In this document: positions 45,212 to 53,122 of the stretch, in pieces
How the letters are laid out: each line of letters starts with the position of its first letter
Numbering within the stretch: position 1 is the first letter of the stretch
NCBI GenBank assembly: GCA_003170275.1
Contig: PNAM01000036.1
Location: forward strand, 139,789 to 203,788
Direction: 5' to 3'
Length of the DNA: 64,000 nt
Origin: Myxococcales bacterium
Lineage (GTDB): Bacteria; Myxococcota_A; Polyangia; Palsa-1104
Translations under genes and position numbers: made by a program
Notes under the pieces: generated by a model
Databases searched by the model: none
What the model saw: the letters and a program-made list of their open reading frames with translations, nothing else
Told to the model about the DNA's origin: nothing

Positions 45212-45255
45212 CCGCTCCGGAACGGAGCTGTCTTCGTTCAAATTGGGGGCGCGTC

Positions 45256-47727
45256 ATGAAGTTGGTTTTCTGGTTGCTGGCCACCGTTGCAACCGCCGGC
45301 TGTTCGCTCGGGCTCGACGCGCCGCCGAACGTGGTCACCGCGCGCTTCGATCCGACCGCGCAGGTGATCCCGCTGCCCAACGATCTGGTGCAGGACGCCA
45401 AGACCCACCTGTTGGCGCTTCCGCTCGATGGGAAGCTGACCGCGGCGGAGAAGGAGCTGCGCGTCTGGCTCAATCAGCTCGACGGCTGGCCGACCAACTT
45501 CGGCGGATCGAGCAGCTTCTCCGCGCCGCTCGACGCCACTACCATCGACGACCAGAGCGTGCAGGTGTTCCGCTGGGACGACGTGCCCACCGAGGTCGCG
45601 GTCTCGCGCGCGCTCACCCCCGACGGGACCGAGCTGGACGTGCAGCCGCCCGAGAGCGGGTGGGAGCGCGGCCGCACCTACGTGGCGATGGTGCGCGGCG
45701 GATCGGGCGGGGTGCACGGCGCCGGTAAGCAGGAGGTGGTGGCGGACGCAGCGTTCTATTTCCTGCGCCTGCGCGAGCGGCTCGACGATCCGCTCCACCA
45801 GCGCGCGTTCCCCGGCGATACGCGCGACGAGCGGCTGGCCAACGCCACCAAGCTCGAGGCGATCCGCGAGCGGCTGCAGCCGTACTTCGAGTTCTTCGAG
45901 AAGCGCGGCATCCAGCGCGAGGAGATCGCGTCGCTGTGGACCTTCACCGCGACCACGCGCACCGAGCTGGCGATGGACGCGCCGTCGCAGCGCATGCCGT
46001 TGCCGTTCGATCTGCTGATCGATCCGTCGACCGGGCGGATCGATCTTCCGCCGCACGCGGGCGACTCGGCGGTCGAGGCCGAGGGCAAGCGCCGGCTGGC
46101 CGACTACGACGGCTGGGGCTTGTCGGCGGGCATGATGTTCGAGACCACCACGCCGCTGCCGGCGAGCGTGGACCCGTCGGCGGTCGAGCTGTACGAGCTG
46201 TCGGATCCGCCGCGCCGCCTCGACGTCACCGTCAAGGTGCACACCGACCTGCAGCATCTCGAGGTCACGCCCGCCGCGCTGCCGCTCAAGGAGGGGACGA
46301 CCTACGGGCTGTTGGTGCGTGACAGCCTGACGGCCGCGGACGGACGCGTGGTGGTGCCGATGACCATCGGCCACTTCATGACCGGCACGGCGCCGATCGC
46401 GGACGCCGGCAAGAGCCAGGTCGCCGGTGTCGCCGACGACGATGCCGGGCGGGTCGAGGGCACGCGCCAGCGCATCGCCAAGCTGCTCGATCACCTGGGA
46501 CGCGATCACGTGGTCACCGCGTGGCCGTTCACCACGCAGACGGTGGTGCCGCGCATCACGGCGGCGATCGCCAAGGCCGCGGCGCTCGGCCCGCCCGCCA
46601 AGCCGGAGAACGTCGAGCACCTGACGCCGATCGAGGCGGCGGCGGATTTTCCGCTCGGCGTGCTGTCGCTGACGACGGTGAGCGACGTCTACTACGGAAC
46701 CATCAAGCTGCCCAGCTGGCTCGACGATCAGACGCGCGCGTGGCGCGATGACGGGCAGTCGGCGCCGCGCGACGTGGCGTTCACCTTGACCATTCCGAGC
46801 GGCGTGAGCGGGCCGATCCCGACGGTGATCTTCGGTCACGCGCTGGCGACGGAGCATCGCTTCGCGCTCGCGGTCGGCGATGCGCTGGCGCGGCGCGGCT
46901 TCGCGGCGATCAGCATCGACTTCCCGTATCACGGCGCGCAGACCCGCTGCGCCGACGGCGTGGCGGTGATCGGGGTGATCGATCCGCAGACCGGCAAGCT
47001 CACCACCGTGCCGCAGTGCGACAGCGGCTACACCTGCAACCAGCTGGGCCGCTGCACCGATGCGACCGGGCAGGGCAACCACCTGGCGATGTGGCCGGTG
47101 GTGAACTTCCCGGCGGCGTCGGGCGCGGTGTTCATCGAGATCGAGCACATCGCCAACACGCGCGACCATTTCCTGCAGTCGGTGATCGATCTGGCGGGGC
47201 TGTCGCGATCGCTGCGCGGCGCCGACTGGAGCGCGACCGCCAAGCTCGATCCGACGCGCATCTTCTACGCGGGGCAATCGCTGGGCGGGATCCTCGGCGG
47301 CTCGTTCGTGCCGTTCGCGCCGGAGGTGAAGCGCGCGGTGCTCAACGTGCCGGGCGCCGGGATGGTCGACATGTTCAAGAACTCGCTCTACTTCTCGAGC
47401 CACATCCAGGGCTTCTTCACGCGCGAGAACATCGATCCCAACGGTTGGCAGGCGGCGCGCTTCCTCAACCTCGGGCGCGTGATCATGGACGCGGTCGATC
47501 CGGCGAGCGTCGCCTCCGAGCTCGATGGCCGCGCGGTGTTCTTGCAGATGGCCACGCTCGACGAGGTGATCCCGAACGCCAGCACCATGATGCTGCAGCA
47601 CATCTCGAACGCGCCGCGCCGAGACTACGTCGGCGAGCACGCGTTCCTGGTCATTCCCGTCGAGGCGGCGTGCTTTCCGGGGCAGGCCGACATGGCGGAT
47701 TACCTCGCCGGAATCCTCAAGCCATGA
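45256..47727 (+). CDS. VolA-like surface lipase lipoprotein
   Basis: An 823-residue lipoprotein (ATAGC lipobox, Cys16) that resembles the bacterial virulence-factor lipase/VolA family. The N-terminal domain has the family hallmark PLPNDLV and FSAPLDATTIDDQSV; a long beta-rich middle follows. The C-terminal alpha/beta-hydrolase domain has the nucleophile elbow GQSLGG (Ser675), with VIFGHALATEHR and a DxPYHGAQ-type segment. In Vibrio cholerae VolA releases fatty acids from lysophosphatidylcholine at the surface and is encoded beside a FadL protein. The ATGA overlap with a FadL-type gene here repeats that arrangement. Substrate is inferred. Confidence 0.82.
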   Translation: MKLVFWLLATVATAGCSLGLDAPPNVVTARFDPTAQVIPLPNDLVQDAKTHLLALPLDGKLTAAEKELRVWLNQLDGWPTNFGGSSSFSAPLDATTIDDQSVQVFRWDDVPTEVAVSRALTPDGTELDVQPPESGWERGRTYVAMVRGGSGGVHGAGKQEVVADAAFYFLRLRERLDDPLHQRAFPGDTRDERLANATKLEAIRERLQPYFEFFEKRGIQREEIASLWTFTATTRTELAMDAPSQRMPLPFDLLIDPSTGRIDLPPHAGDSAVEAEGKRRLADYDGWGLSAGMMFETTTPLPASVDPSAVELYELSDPPRRLDVTVKVHTDLQHLEVTPAALPLKEGTTYGLLVRDSLTAADGRVVVPMTIGHFMTGTAPIADAGKSQVAGVADDDAGRVEGTRQRIAKLLDHLGRDHVVTAWPFTTQTVVPRITAAIAKAAALGPPAKPENVEHLTPIEAAADFPLGVLSLTTVSDVYYGTIKLPSWLDDQTRAWRDDGQSAPRDVAFTLTIPSGVSGPIPTVIFGHALATEHRFALAVGDALARRGFAAISIDFPYHGAQTRCADGVAVIGVIDPQTGKLTTVPQCDSGYTCNQLGRCTDATGQGNHLAMWPVVNFPAASGAVFIEIEHIANTRDHFLQSVIDLAGLSRSLRGADWSATAKLDPTRIFYAGQSLGGILGGSFVPFAPEVKRAVLNVPGAGMVDMFKNSLYFSSHIQGFFTRENIDPNGWQAARFLNLGRVIMDAVDPASVASELDGRAVFLQMATLDEVIPNASTMMLQHISNAPRRDYVGEHAFLVIPVEAACFPGQADMADYLAGILKP

Positions 47728-48941
47728 GCACGCGTTGCGCGATGATCGTCCTCGCCGTTGGGTTGCCGGCGTGGTCGGCGGTGGCGTGGGGCGCGGGCTC
47801 CGAGCTGGCCGAGCAGAGCGCGCTCGCCGCGGGCACCGGCGGCGCGGGCGTGGCGCGCGACGGCGATCCGGGCGCGGTCTGGTACAACCCGGCGGCGATC
47901 GCCGACGACGGCGGATTTCGTGGCGGCGTGTCGCTGTTCCTCGCGGTGCCGCAGATCACCGCCAACTCGACCAACGCGGCGTTCGCGCCGCAGAAGGCCA
48001 CCACCAACGAGCTGGGCGTCGCCACGCCGTTCGCCGCGCACCTGGCGTGGGCCGGCGGGCGCTACGGCGTCGGGCTGTACGTCGGCACCTCGCACGGCGC
48101 GACCGTCACCTGGCCGGCCGGGTGGTGGGGGCGCTACGACGCGACCGCCACCAGCCTCTTGGTGCTGCGCACCGCGCCGTCGTTCGCCGTGCGCGTCAAG
48201 AACGTGCGCCTCGGCATCGGCGTACACGTCGACTACGCGAACCTCGACCTCCAGCGCGATCTCGACTTCGTCGACACCTCGGGCTCCTCGCACCTGCAGC
48301 TCTCGGGCGCGAGCGCGGGCGCCGATGCCTCGATCTATTGGGCAGCCACGCCGATGCTCTCGTTCGGCGCGACCTATCAGAGCCGCACCGTGCTGCACCT
48401 CGACGGCGCCGCCAACTTCAACGTGCCTGCTTCGTTCTCCGGCCGCGCCGCCGACCAGCGCATCTCCTCGGACATGACGCTGCCCGATCGGCTGGCGATC
48501 GGCACCGCGTGGTACCGCGGCCGGATGGCGCTGTTCGTCGACGCTACGTTGACGCTGTGGTCGGTGAACGACCAGCAGACCATCCACTTCGCGGCCGGCA
48601 TGCCCGACGTGAAGCAGGTGCAGAACTGGCACGAGAGCTTCTCCTTGCGCGCCGGGCTCGACGGGGTGGTCTCGGGCCGGATGTCGCTGCGCGCGGGCGT
48701 CTATTACGATCACATGGCGGCGCCTTCCGAGACGCTCTCGGCCTCGTCGCCCGACACGGCGAAGGTCGGCCTCACGGTCGGCGGGACGTTGCGCTTGCCG
48801 CGCGGCGTGTGCATCGACGGGTTCGCCGGGGTGGCCATCCTGGTGCCGCGCGAATCGACCGGCGCCGACGCGATTCCGGCGACCTATTCGGGCTACGTGC
48901 TATACTCGGGTCTGGCCGTCCGTGCTGGACATCAGCGATAA
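47724..48941 (+). CDS. FadL/OmpP1-type outer-membrane porin
   Basis: A 405-residue protein with signal peptide MSTRCAMIVLAVGLPAWSAV. The FadL-type plug and barrel pattern follows: AAGTGGAGVARDGDPGAVWYNPA at the N-terminus (cf. the NPA motif of FadL), then alternating beta strands with LPDRLAIGTAWYRGRM and SLRAGVYYD. It should admit long-chain fatty acids or other hydrophobic substrates. It overlaps the lipase gene (ATGA), a coupling that suggests hydrolysis products are taken up directly. Confidence 0.88.
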   Translation: MSTRCAMIVLAVGLPAWSAVAWGAGSELAEQSALAAGTGGAGVARDGDPGAVWYNPAAIADDGGFRGGVSLFLAVPQITANSTNAAFAPQKATTNELGVATPFAAHLAWAGGRYGVGLYVGTSHGATVTWPAGWWGRYDATATSLLVLRTAPSFAVRVKNVRLGIGVHVDYANLDLQRDLDFVDTSGSSHLQLSGASAGADASIYWAATPMLSFGATYQSRTVLHLDGAANFNVPASFSGRAADQRISSDMTLPDRLAIGTAWYRGRMALFVDATLTLWSVNDQQTIHFAAGMPDVKQVQNWHESFSLRAGLDGVVSGRMSLRAGVYYDHMAAPSETLSASSPDTAKVGLTVGGTLRLPRGVCIDGFAGVAILVPRESTGADAIPATYSGYVLYSGLAVRAGHQR

Positions 48942-48967
48942 AATACCGAAATTGCTACCTATTTCTG

Positions 48968-48984
48968 GGTGGCAAAAGGCTACC
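48968..48984. promoter_or_regulatory. Operator-like palindrome 1 of the ParD-like/zeta module
   Basis: GGTGGC-AAAAG-GCTACC, a one-mismatch inverted repeat. It shares arms and centre with the perfect palindrome 35 bp downstream. A further half-site, TTGCTACC, lies at 48952-48959. Confidence 0.55.
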
Positions 48985-49002
48985 GAAAGGGTCTTGCGCT
49001 CG

Positions 49003-49019
49003 GGTAGCAAAATGCTACC
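49003..49019. promoter_or_regulatory. Operator-like palindrome 2 of the ParD-like/zeta module
   Basis: GGTAGC-AAAAT-GCTACC, a perfect 6-bp inverted repeat with an A-rich 5-bp centre, ends 9 bp before the ATG of the antitoxin-like gene. Together with palindrome 1 it makes a two-site array suited to cooperative antitoxin binding. Confidence 0.65.
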
Positions 49020-49028
49020 TTCTAGAGT

Positions 49029-49400
49029 ATGGGACAGCCGGTAAAGCTTTCGGAGATGCTGGTCCTGGACGCTCGCCTGGCAAGCGAGGCCTCGGAGCGC
49101 TCGATCGCCAGCCAGATCGAATTCTGGGCGCGCATCGGCCGGGCCATGGAGCCGCTGCTACTCACCGATGCGATCTTGCGGCTCAAGCGGCGCGGCGACG
49201 ATCAGCCGCTGTCGAAGTGCCTCGAGTCGGTCGACAGCGACGAGGGCCGGCAGCGCACGGCGGCCTACGTGGCGTCGCGCCCGTTCCCCCACTTCGAGGC
49301 GGCGGAGCGTCCGGGCTTCCTGATCAAGACCGATGAAGACGGAACCCGCACGGTGGGTCGTTTCGTGAACCGTCAGTTCCAGCCCGCCTCACGAAAGTGA
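49029..49400 (+). CDS. ParD-like antitoxin
   Basis: A 123-residue protein. The N-terminus QPVKLSEMLVLDARLASEAS and then ERSIASQIEFWARIGRAME match the ParD-like antitoxin family (ribbon-helix-helix DNA binding). The C-terminal half (~60-123, FPHFEAAERPGFLIKTDED) likely contacts the toxin. The stop overlaps the start of the kinase-like gene as GTGA. Two palindromes upstream fit autoregulation. Confidence 0.8.
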   Translation: MGQPVKLSEMLVLDARLASEASERSIASQIEFWARIGRAMEPLLLTDAILRLKRRGDDQPLSKCLESVDSDEGRQRTAAYVASRPFPHFEAAERPGFLIKTDEDGTRTVGRFVNRQFQPASRK

Positions 49401-49990
49401 CGCCGCTGTTCGACGCGCGCCCGATCGTGGTGGCGCTGGCAGGGCCGAACGGCGCCGGCAAGTCGACCTTCTATCACGCGCACCTCGCGCCGGCCGCGCT
49501 GCGGTTCGTCAACACCGACGAGCTGGCGCGCCACCTGGGCGTGGACTCCTACGAAGCGGCGCGCATCGCGCACCAGGTGCGCAAGACGCTCGTCGAGCAG
49601 CGGGTGAGCTTCGTGTTCGAGACCGTGCTGTCCGATCCGGTCGGCGACAAGGTGGCGTTCCTGTGCGAGGCGAGCGAGCTGGGCTACACCGTCGTGATGT
49701 GCTTCATCGGCGTGGACAGCGTCGAGGTCTCCGAGGAGCGCGTGGCGATGCGCGTGATGCAGGGCGGCCACGACGTGCCCAGCGACAAGCTGTCGGGGCG
49801 GTTTCCGCGCACGCTGGAGAACCTGGCGCGGGCGATTCGCCTCCTGCCGCACGTGTTGGTGTTCGACAACAGCGATCTGGCGCAACCGTTTCGCAAGGTC
49901 GCAGAGTTCCACGACGGTGCGCTGGCTGCCGAGGGTGGGTTCAGGCCGGCGTGGTTCGATCAGGGCGTGCTGGCGGCGCACGCCATCTGA
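49397..49990 (+). CDS. Zeta-toxin-like P-loop kinase
   Basis: A 197-residue ATPase with Walker A AGPNGAGKST (~15-24) and a zeta-family layout: the FVNTDELA motif, FETVLSDPVG, and a late RVMQGGHDVPSDKLSGRFPR segment. Zeta toxins phosphorylate UDP-N-acetylglucosamine or related molecules. Translation starts at GTG 49397, inside the antitoxin stop. The 3' end overlaps a convergent lipoprotein gene by 31 bp. Confidence 0.85.
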   Translation: MTPLFDARPIVVALAGPNGAGKSTFYHAHLAPAALRFVNTDELARHLGVDSYEAARIAHQVRKTLVEQRVSFVFETVLSDPVGDKVAFLCEASELGYTVVMCFIGVDSVEVSEERVAMRVMQGGHDVPSDKLSGRFPRTLENLARAIRLLPHVLVFDNSDLAQPFRKVAEFHDGALAAEGGFRPAWFDQGVLAAHAI

Positions 49991-50493
49991 GCGTTGGCGC
50001 ACGCGCCCGAGGTGTTCTGCGAGCTCGAGACGCAGTTGTTGCACTTGGTCGAGCTCGCGTTGTAGCAGGCGTCGGTCGACTTGGTGCCGGGGCAGGCGTT
50101 GTCGATGCAGGTGAGCAGCGACTGGAAGAGCTGATCGCCGTTCGTAGTGGTGTTCGCGGTGCACCCGTCGATGCAGGCTTGCGCCGTCGCGCCGGTCGGG
50201 CAGCCGTTCGCGCACATGATCTCGCCGAGGCATCCGGTCATCCCGTTGGCCGGAGGACCGGACAGATCGGCCGGTACGACCACCGGACCGGCATCGATGG
50301 GACCCGATGCGAGATCGTCGGTGGAACCGCCGCCGCCAACGCCGCCCGCATCCGGATACTCGAGGTGGCCGTCGAAGTCGTGGTTGATCTCACCGGGCGG
50401 ATCCTGGTGCGTTCCTCCCAGCATGGGCCCGCCGCTTCCAGCGCATCCGGCCAGCAGCACAGTCGAGAGCACGGTCAACAGCGACGGTTTCAC
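49960..50493 (-). CDS. Small Cys-rich lipoprotein
   Basis: A 177-residue predicted lipoprotein with GTG start at 50493: KPSLLTVLSTVLLAGC, lipobox LAGC at Cys17. A Gly/Asp-rich linker follows (~20-65), then a Cys-rich C-terminal domain with repeated C-x3-C spacing (CLGEIMCANGC, ACIDGC, CIDNAC, CNNC). No family is recognised, though the style matches other Myxococcota Cys-rich lipoproteins. A longer in-frame start exists but would add a non-signal N-terminus. Confidence 0.65.
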   Translation of the reverse strand: MKPSLLTVLSTVLLAGCAGSGGPMLGGTHQDPPGEINHDFDGHLEYPDAGGVGGGGSTDDLASGPIDAGPVVVPADLSGPPANGMTGCLGEIMCANGCPTGATAQACIDGCTANTTTNGDQLFQSLLTCIDNACPGTKSTDACYNASSTKCNNCVSSSQNTSGACANAQMACAASTP

Positions 50494-50695
50494 GGCACCC
50501 GCCGTCAGCAAAAAGCGATCCAGCGCCGGCCTCCCACGACCACGCACACTTACTGGAGCCGGCGCGCGCGCGCCGTGAGTCATCTCACCCCGCGGCGTAG
50601 CGAATCGCCATGGAGCCCGCGACCCCGTGCCGCTGCGGACGACCGTATGCACTCGCGCGATTGACATCCCTTCTCCGACGGGTGAACGTCACGGC

Positions 50696-51814
50696 GTGCT
50701 TGCGCTGATCACGGGCGCCTCCGGCTTCCTCGGGCGCGAGGTTGTCGCGGCGCTGACCGCGGCCGAACCGCAGCTTCACCTCGTGGCGCTCCTGCGCGCG
50801 CGCGACGCGACCGAGCTGGCCGCGCGCCTGGCGAAGCTGGTGGAGCCGTTGCCCGAGCGCGCGCGATCGCGCGTCACTGCCGTGCGGGGCGACGTCGCCG
50901 AGCCGCACCTGGGCATGTCCGCGTCCGAGCTGACCGGGCTGGCCGCGCGCGTCGATCGCGCGTTGCACGTCGCCGCCACCACCAGCTTCGATCATCCGCT
51001 GGAAGAGGCGCGTCGCATCAACGTCGGCGGCACGCGCGGCGTGCTGGAATTCTGCCGGGCAGTCCGTGCGCGCGGCGGCTCGGGGCGGCTCGACTACGTG
51101 GGCACCGCCTACGTCGCCGGCGATCGCACCGACGTGGCGCGCGAGGACGAGCTGGAGACGGGGCAGGGATTTCGCAACACCTACGAGCGCTCCAAGCTCG
51201 AGGCCGAGCGCCTGGTGCGCGACGCCGGGCGCGAGCTGCCGGTGGTGATCATGCGCCCGTCGATCATCGTCGGCGATTCGCGCACCGGCCAGACCACCAG
51301 CTACAAGACGATCTATTGGCCGATGAAGGTGCTGGTGCGGTTCTACGGCCTGTGGCGGCCGGTGGTGCCGCGCCTGGTGCGGCTGCCGGTGAGCCCCGGC
51401 TGTCATCTCGACGTGGTGCCGGTCGACTGGGTGGCCGGCGCGATCGCGAAGCTGTTCGCCAGCGAGCAGGCAAAAGGCGGCTGCTTTCACCTGGCGGCGG
51501 GTCCCCGGGCTCCTACCATCGAGCACCTGGTCAACGTGTGTTGCGATCATTTCGGCGTCGCGCGCCTGCGCTATCTCGATCCCGCGGGACCGATCCGTTT
51601 CGTCGGCCGCGCGATGCGTCCGATCCTGCGTGCGGTCGCGCCGCGCCTCGAGCGCAACGGCGAGCTGATGCTCGCGTACACGCGCCAGAATCCGCGCTTC
51701 GACGTGTCGCAGGCGACGGCCGCCGGGCTGATCGCCCCCGACGTCGACGAATATTTTCGACGCCTGGTCGCGTTCGCGTTCGCGGAGGATTTCGGCCGAG
51801 ACAACACGAGATGA
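50696..51814 (+). CDS. Extended SDR, fatty-acyl/thioester reductase-like
   Basis: A 372-residue NAD(P)-dependent enzyme. The Rossmann motif is TGASGFLG (~5-12); the catalytic pair lies in YERSKLEAERLV. Further segments (LHVAATTSFDHPLEEARRIN, MRPSIIVGDSRTGQT) follow the male-sterility/thioester-reductase branch that makes aldehydes or alcohols from acyl chains. The GTG start at 50696 precedes the first strand directly; a GTG at 50627 is possible. Divergent from the small lipoprotein gene by ~200 bp. Confidence 0.82.
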   Translation: MLALITGASGFLGREVVAALTAAEPQLHLVALLRARDATELAARLAKLVEPLPERARSRVTAVRGDVAEPHLGMSASELTGLAARVDRALHVAATTSFDHPLEEARRINVGGTRGVLEFCRAVRARGGSGRLDYVGTAYVAGDRTDVAREDELETGQGFRNTYERSKLEAERLVRDAGRELPVVIMRPSIIVGDSRTGQTTSYKTIYWPMKVLVRFYGLWRPVVPRLVRLPVSPGCHLDVVPVDWVAGAIAKLFASEQAKGGCFHLAAGPRAPTIEHLVNVCCDHFGVARLRYLDPAGPIRFVGRAMRPILRAVAPRLERNGELMLAYTRQNPRFDVSQATAAGLIAPDVDEYFRRLVAFAFAEDFGRDNTR

Positions 51815-51827
51815 CGGCTCGAGCGTT

Positions 51828-52478
51828 CTAAAACCGCAGCGACGCCAGCACGCGTTCGAACAGCGATTGTTGGTCGATGAACTGCGGGGGGAGGCGGTAG
51901 ACCGCGGTTAGGGTTTTTCCGCCGAGCGTGAACAGGTAGCCGTGCACCAGCTCGACGATGTCGGGCATCGCGTGATGCACGCCGTCGAGGGTGGTCGCGT
52001 GGCCGGCGGTGCGGCGCACGATCGCGCACAGCTCCTCGACGGGCTTGCCTCCGAGCTTCGCTGCGCGCACCTCGATCTGCGGGCGCGTGGTGCCCATGAA
52101 GTCGCTGATGATCGCCTTGATGCGCGTCTCGAGCTCGGCGCGGCTCTGCCAGCGGAGCTGCAGCGTGGGCTCCCAGCCGGTAAACGCATCGCCTTCGACG
52201 GCGACCGGGCCGAGCTGCGCGAGCGTGCCGTCGATGCGCGCGCCGAGCCACTTGTCGGGCAGCTCGACCTGGACCTTGGCCGGCGCGAGGTCGAACGGGA
52301 CGATCTTTCCGGGCGCGGGCAGGGCTGACGCCGGCGCCGCGCGGCTGGCCTCTTTCAGATAGCGCGCGAGGCACCAACCGGGCGCGGTGGCGGCGCCCCT
52401 GGTCACGCTCGCGTCGGCGTGCACGACCGCGGACATCCACAGCACCAGCCCGAAGGCCGCCCAACGAACCCTGCGCAT
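51828..52478 (-). CDS. Secreted protein of unknown function
   Basis: A 216-residue protein with signal peptide MRRVRWAAFGLVLWMSAVVHA. The body has alternating beta-type stretches (KVQVELPDKWLGARI, TLQLRWQSRAELETR) and a C-terminal segment VELVHGYLFTLGGKTLTAVY. No family is recognised. Convergent with the SDR gene (13 bp). Confidence 0.6.
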   Translation of the reverse strand: MRRVRWAAFGLVLWMSAVVHADASVTRGAATAPGWCLARYLKEASRAAPASALPAPGKIVPFDLAPAKVQVELPDKWLGARIDGTLAQLGPVAVEGDAFTGWEPTLQLRWQSRAELETRIKAIISDFMGTTRPQIEVRAAKLGGKPVEELCAIVRRTAGHATTLDGVHHAMPDIVELVHGYLFTLGGKTLTAVYRLPPQFIDQQSLFERVLASLRF

Positions 52479-52497
52479 CTCCCGAGTGTACTGCGGC

Positions 52498-52698
52498 CTA
52501 GCGTCGCTTGCCCAGCCAGGCGCCGAGGAGCAGTCCACCGACGAGGAACTGCCACGGATAGCGCGCGACGTAGTGCCCGAGACTGGCGCGCGCTTCGGCG
52601 GCCCCGATCAGATCCTTCACCGCCCGCTCGAGCTGCTCTTCGCGGCGGCCGATGGCCAACCGGAGAAGGTCCTCTTCGCTCGACGAGGCGGTGTTCAT
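52498..52698 (-). CDS. Small DUF883/YqjD-like membrane protein
   Basis: A 66-residue protein with a charged N-terminal helix (SSSEEDLLRLAIGRREEQLE) and a C-terminal hydrophobic anchor (HYVARYPWQFLVGGLLLGAW) ending in LGKRR. This layout resembles YqjD/ElaB-type inner-membrane proteins that bind ribosomes in stationary phase in E. coli. It overlaps the previous gene by ATGA. Confidence 0.6.
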   Translation of the reverse strand: MNTASSSEEDLLRLAIGRREEQLERAVKDLIGAAEARASLGHYVARYPWQFLVGGLLLGAWLGKRR

Positions 52699-53078
52699 GC
52701 GCTGGTCTCTTCCGGCGCCGGCGGTTTCTGACGGGACGCCAGCCAGATCAGGACGCCGCCGATCGACAAGTTCAGCCCCGCCTCGATCACCAGCCGCCAG
52801 GCCATCGGGAGCGCGCTCGCCGCCAGGCTCACCAATCCCCACGAGAGCACGAACCAGCCGGCCACCAGCAGGATGCCGCCGGCCAGCGCCAGCACCAGGT
52901 TGCGCATCAGCTGCCGGGCGATCCCGACCAGCTCGACGCGTGCGAAGCCGATCAGCTCCAGCTTGGCGAGCTCGATCCGCTCGAGCACCAGGCGCTGCCC
53001 GGTGTCGTAGACGTTCACCAGCGCGCTCCACACCGACTCGGGCGCGACCGGAAGCCCGTTGCGCTTCGATAGCTGCAT
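52695..53078 (-). CDS. YqjE/DUF1469-like (holin-type) membrane protein
   Basis: A 127-residue protein with two hydrophobic helices (LVLALAGGILLVAGWFVLSW and LNLSIGGVLIWLA) after an amphipathic N-terminus (RLVLERIELAKLELIGFARV). This matches the YqjE/phage-holin-family superfamily. Coupled to the YqjD-like gene, as yqjD-yqjE are paired in E. coli. Confidence 0.7.
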   Translation of the reverse strand: MQLSKRNGLPVAPESVWSALVNVYDTGQRLVLERIELAKLELIGFARVELVGIARQLMRNLVLALAGGILLVAGWFVLSWGLVSLAASALPMAWRLVIEAGLNLSIGGVLIWLASRQKPPAPEETSA

Positions 53079-53122
53079 CTCGCTTGGTAACTACGCGCGC
53101 TTCGCTCGCTGACAAGGGCCGA

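Noticed and set aside
45238-47640. An 800-codon open frame on the minus strand
   Set aside because: Antisense to the VolA-like lipase gene; composition Arg/His/Asp-rich, no motif.
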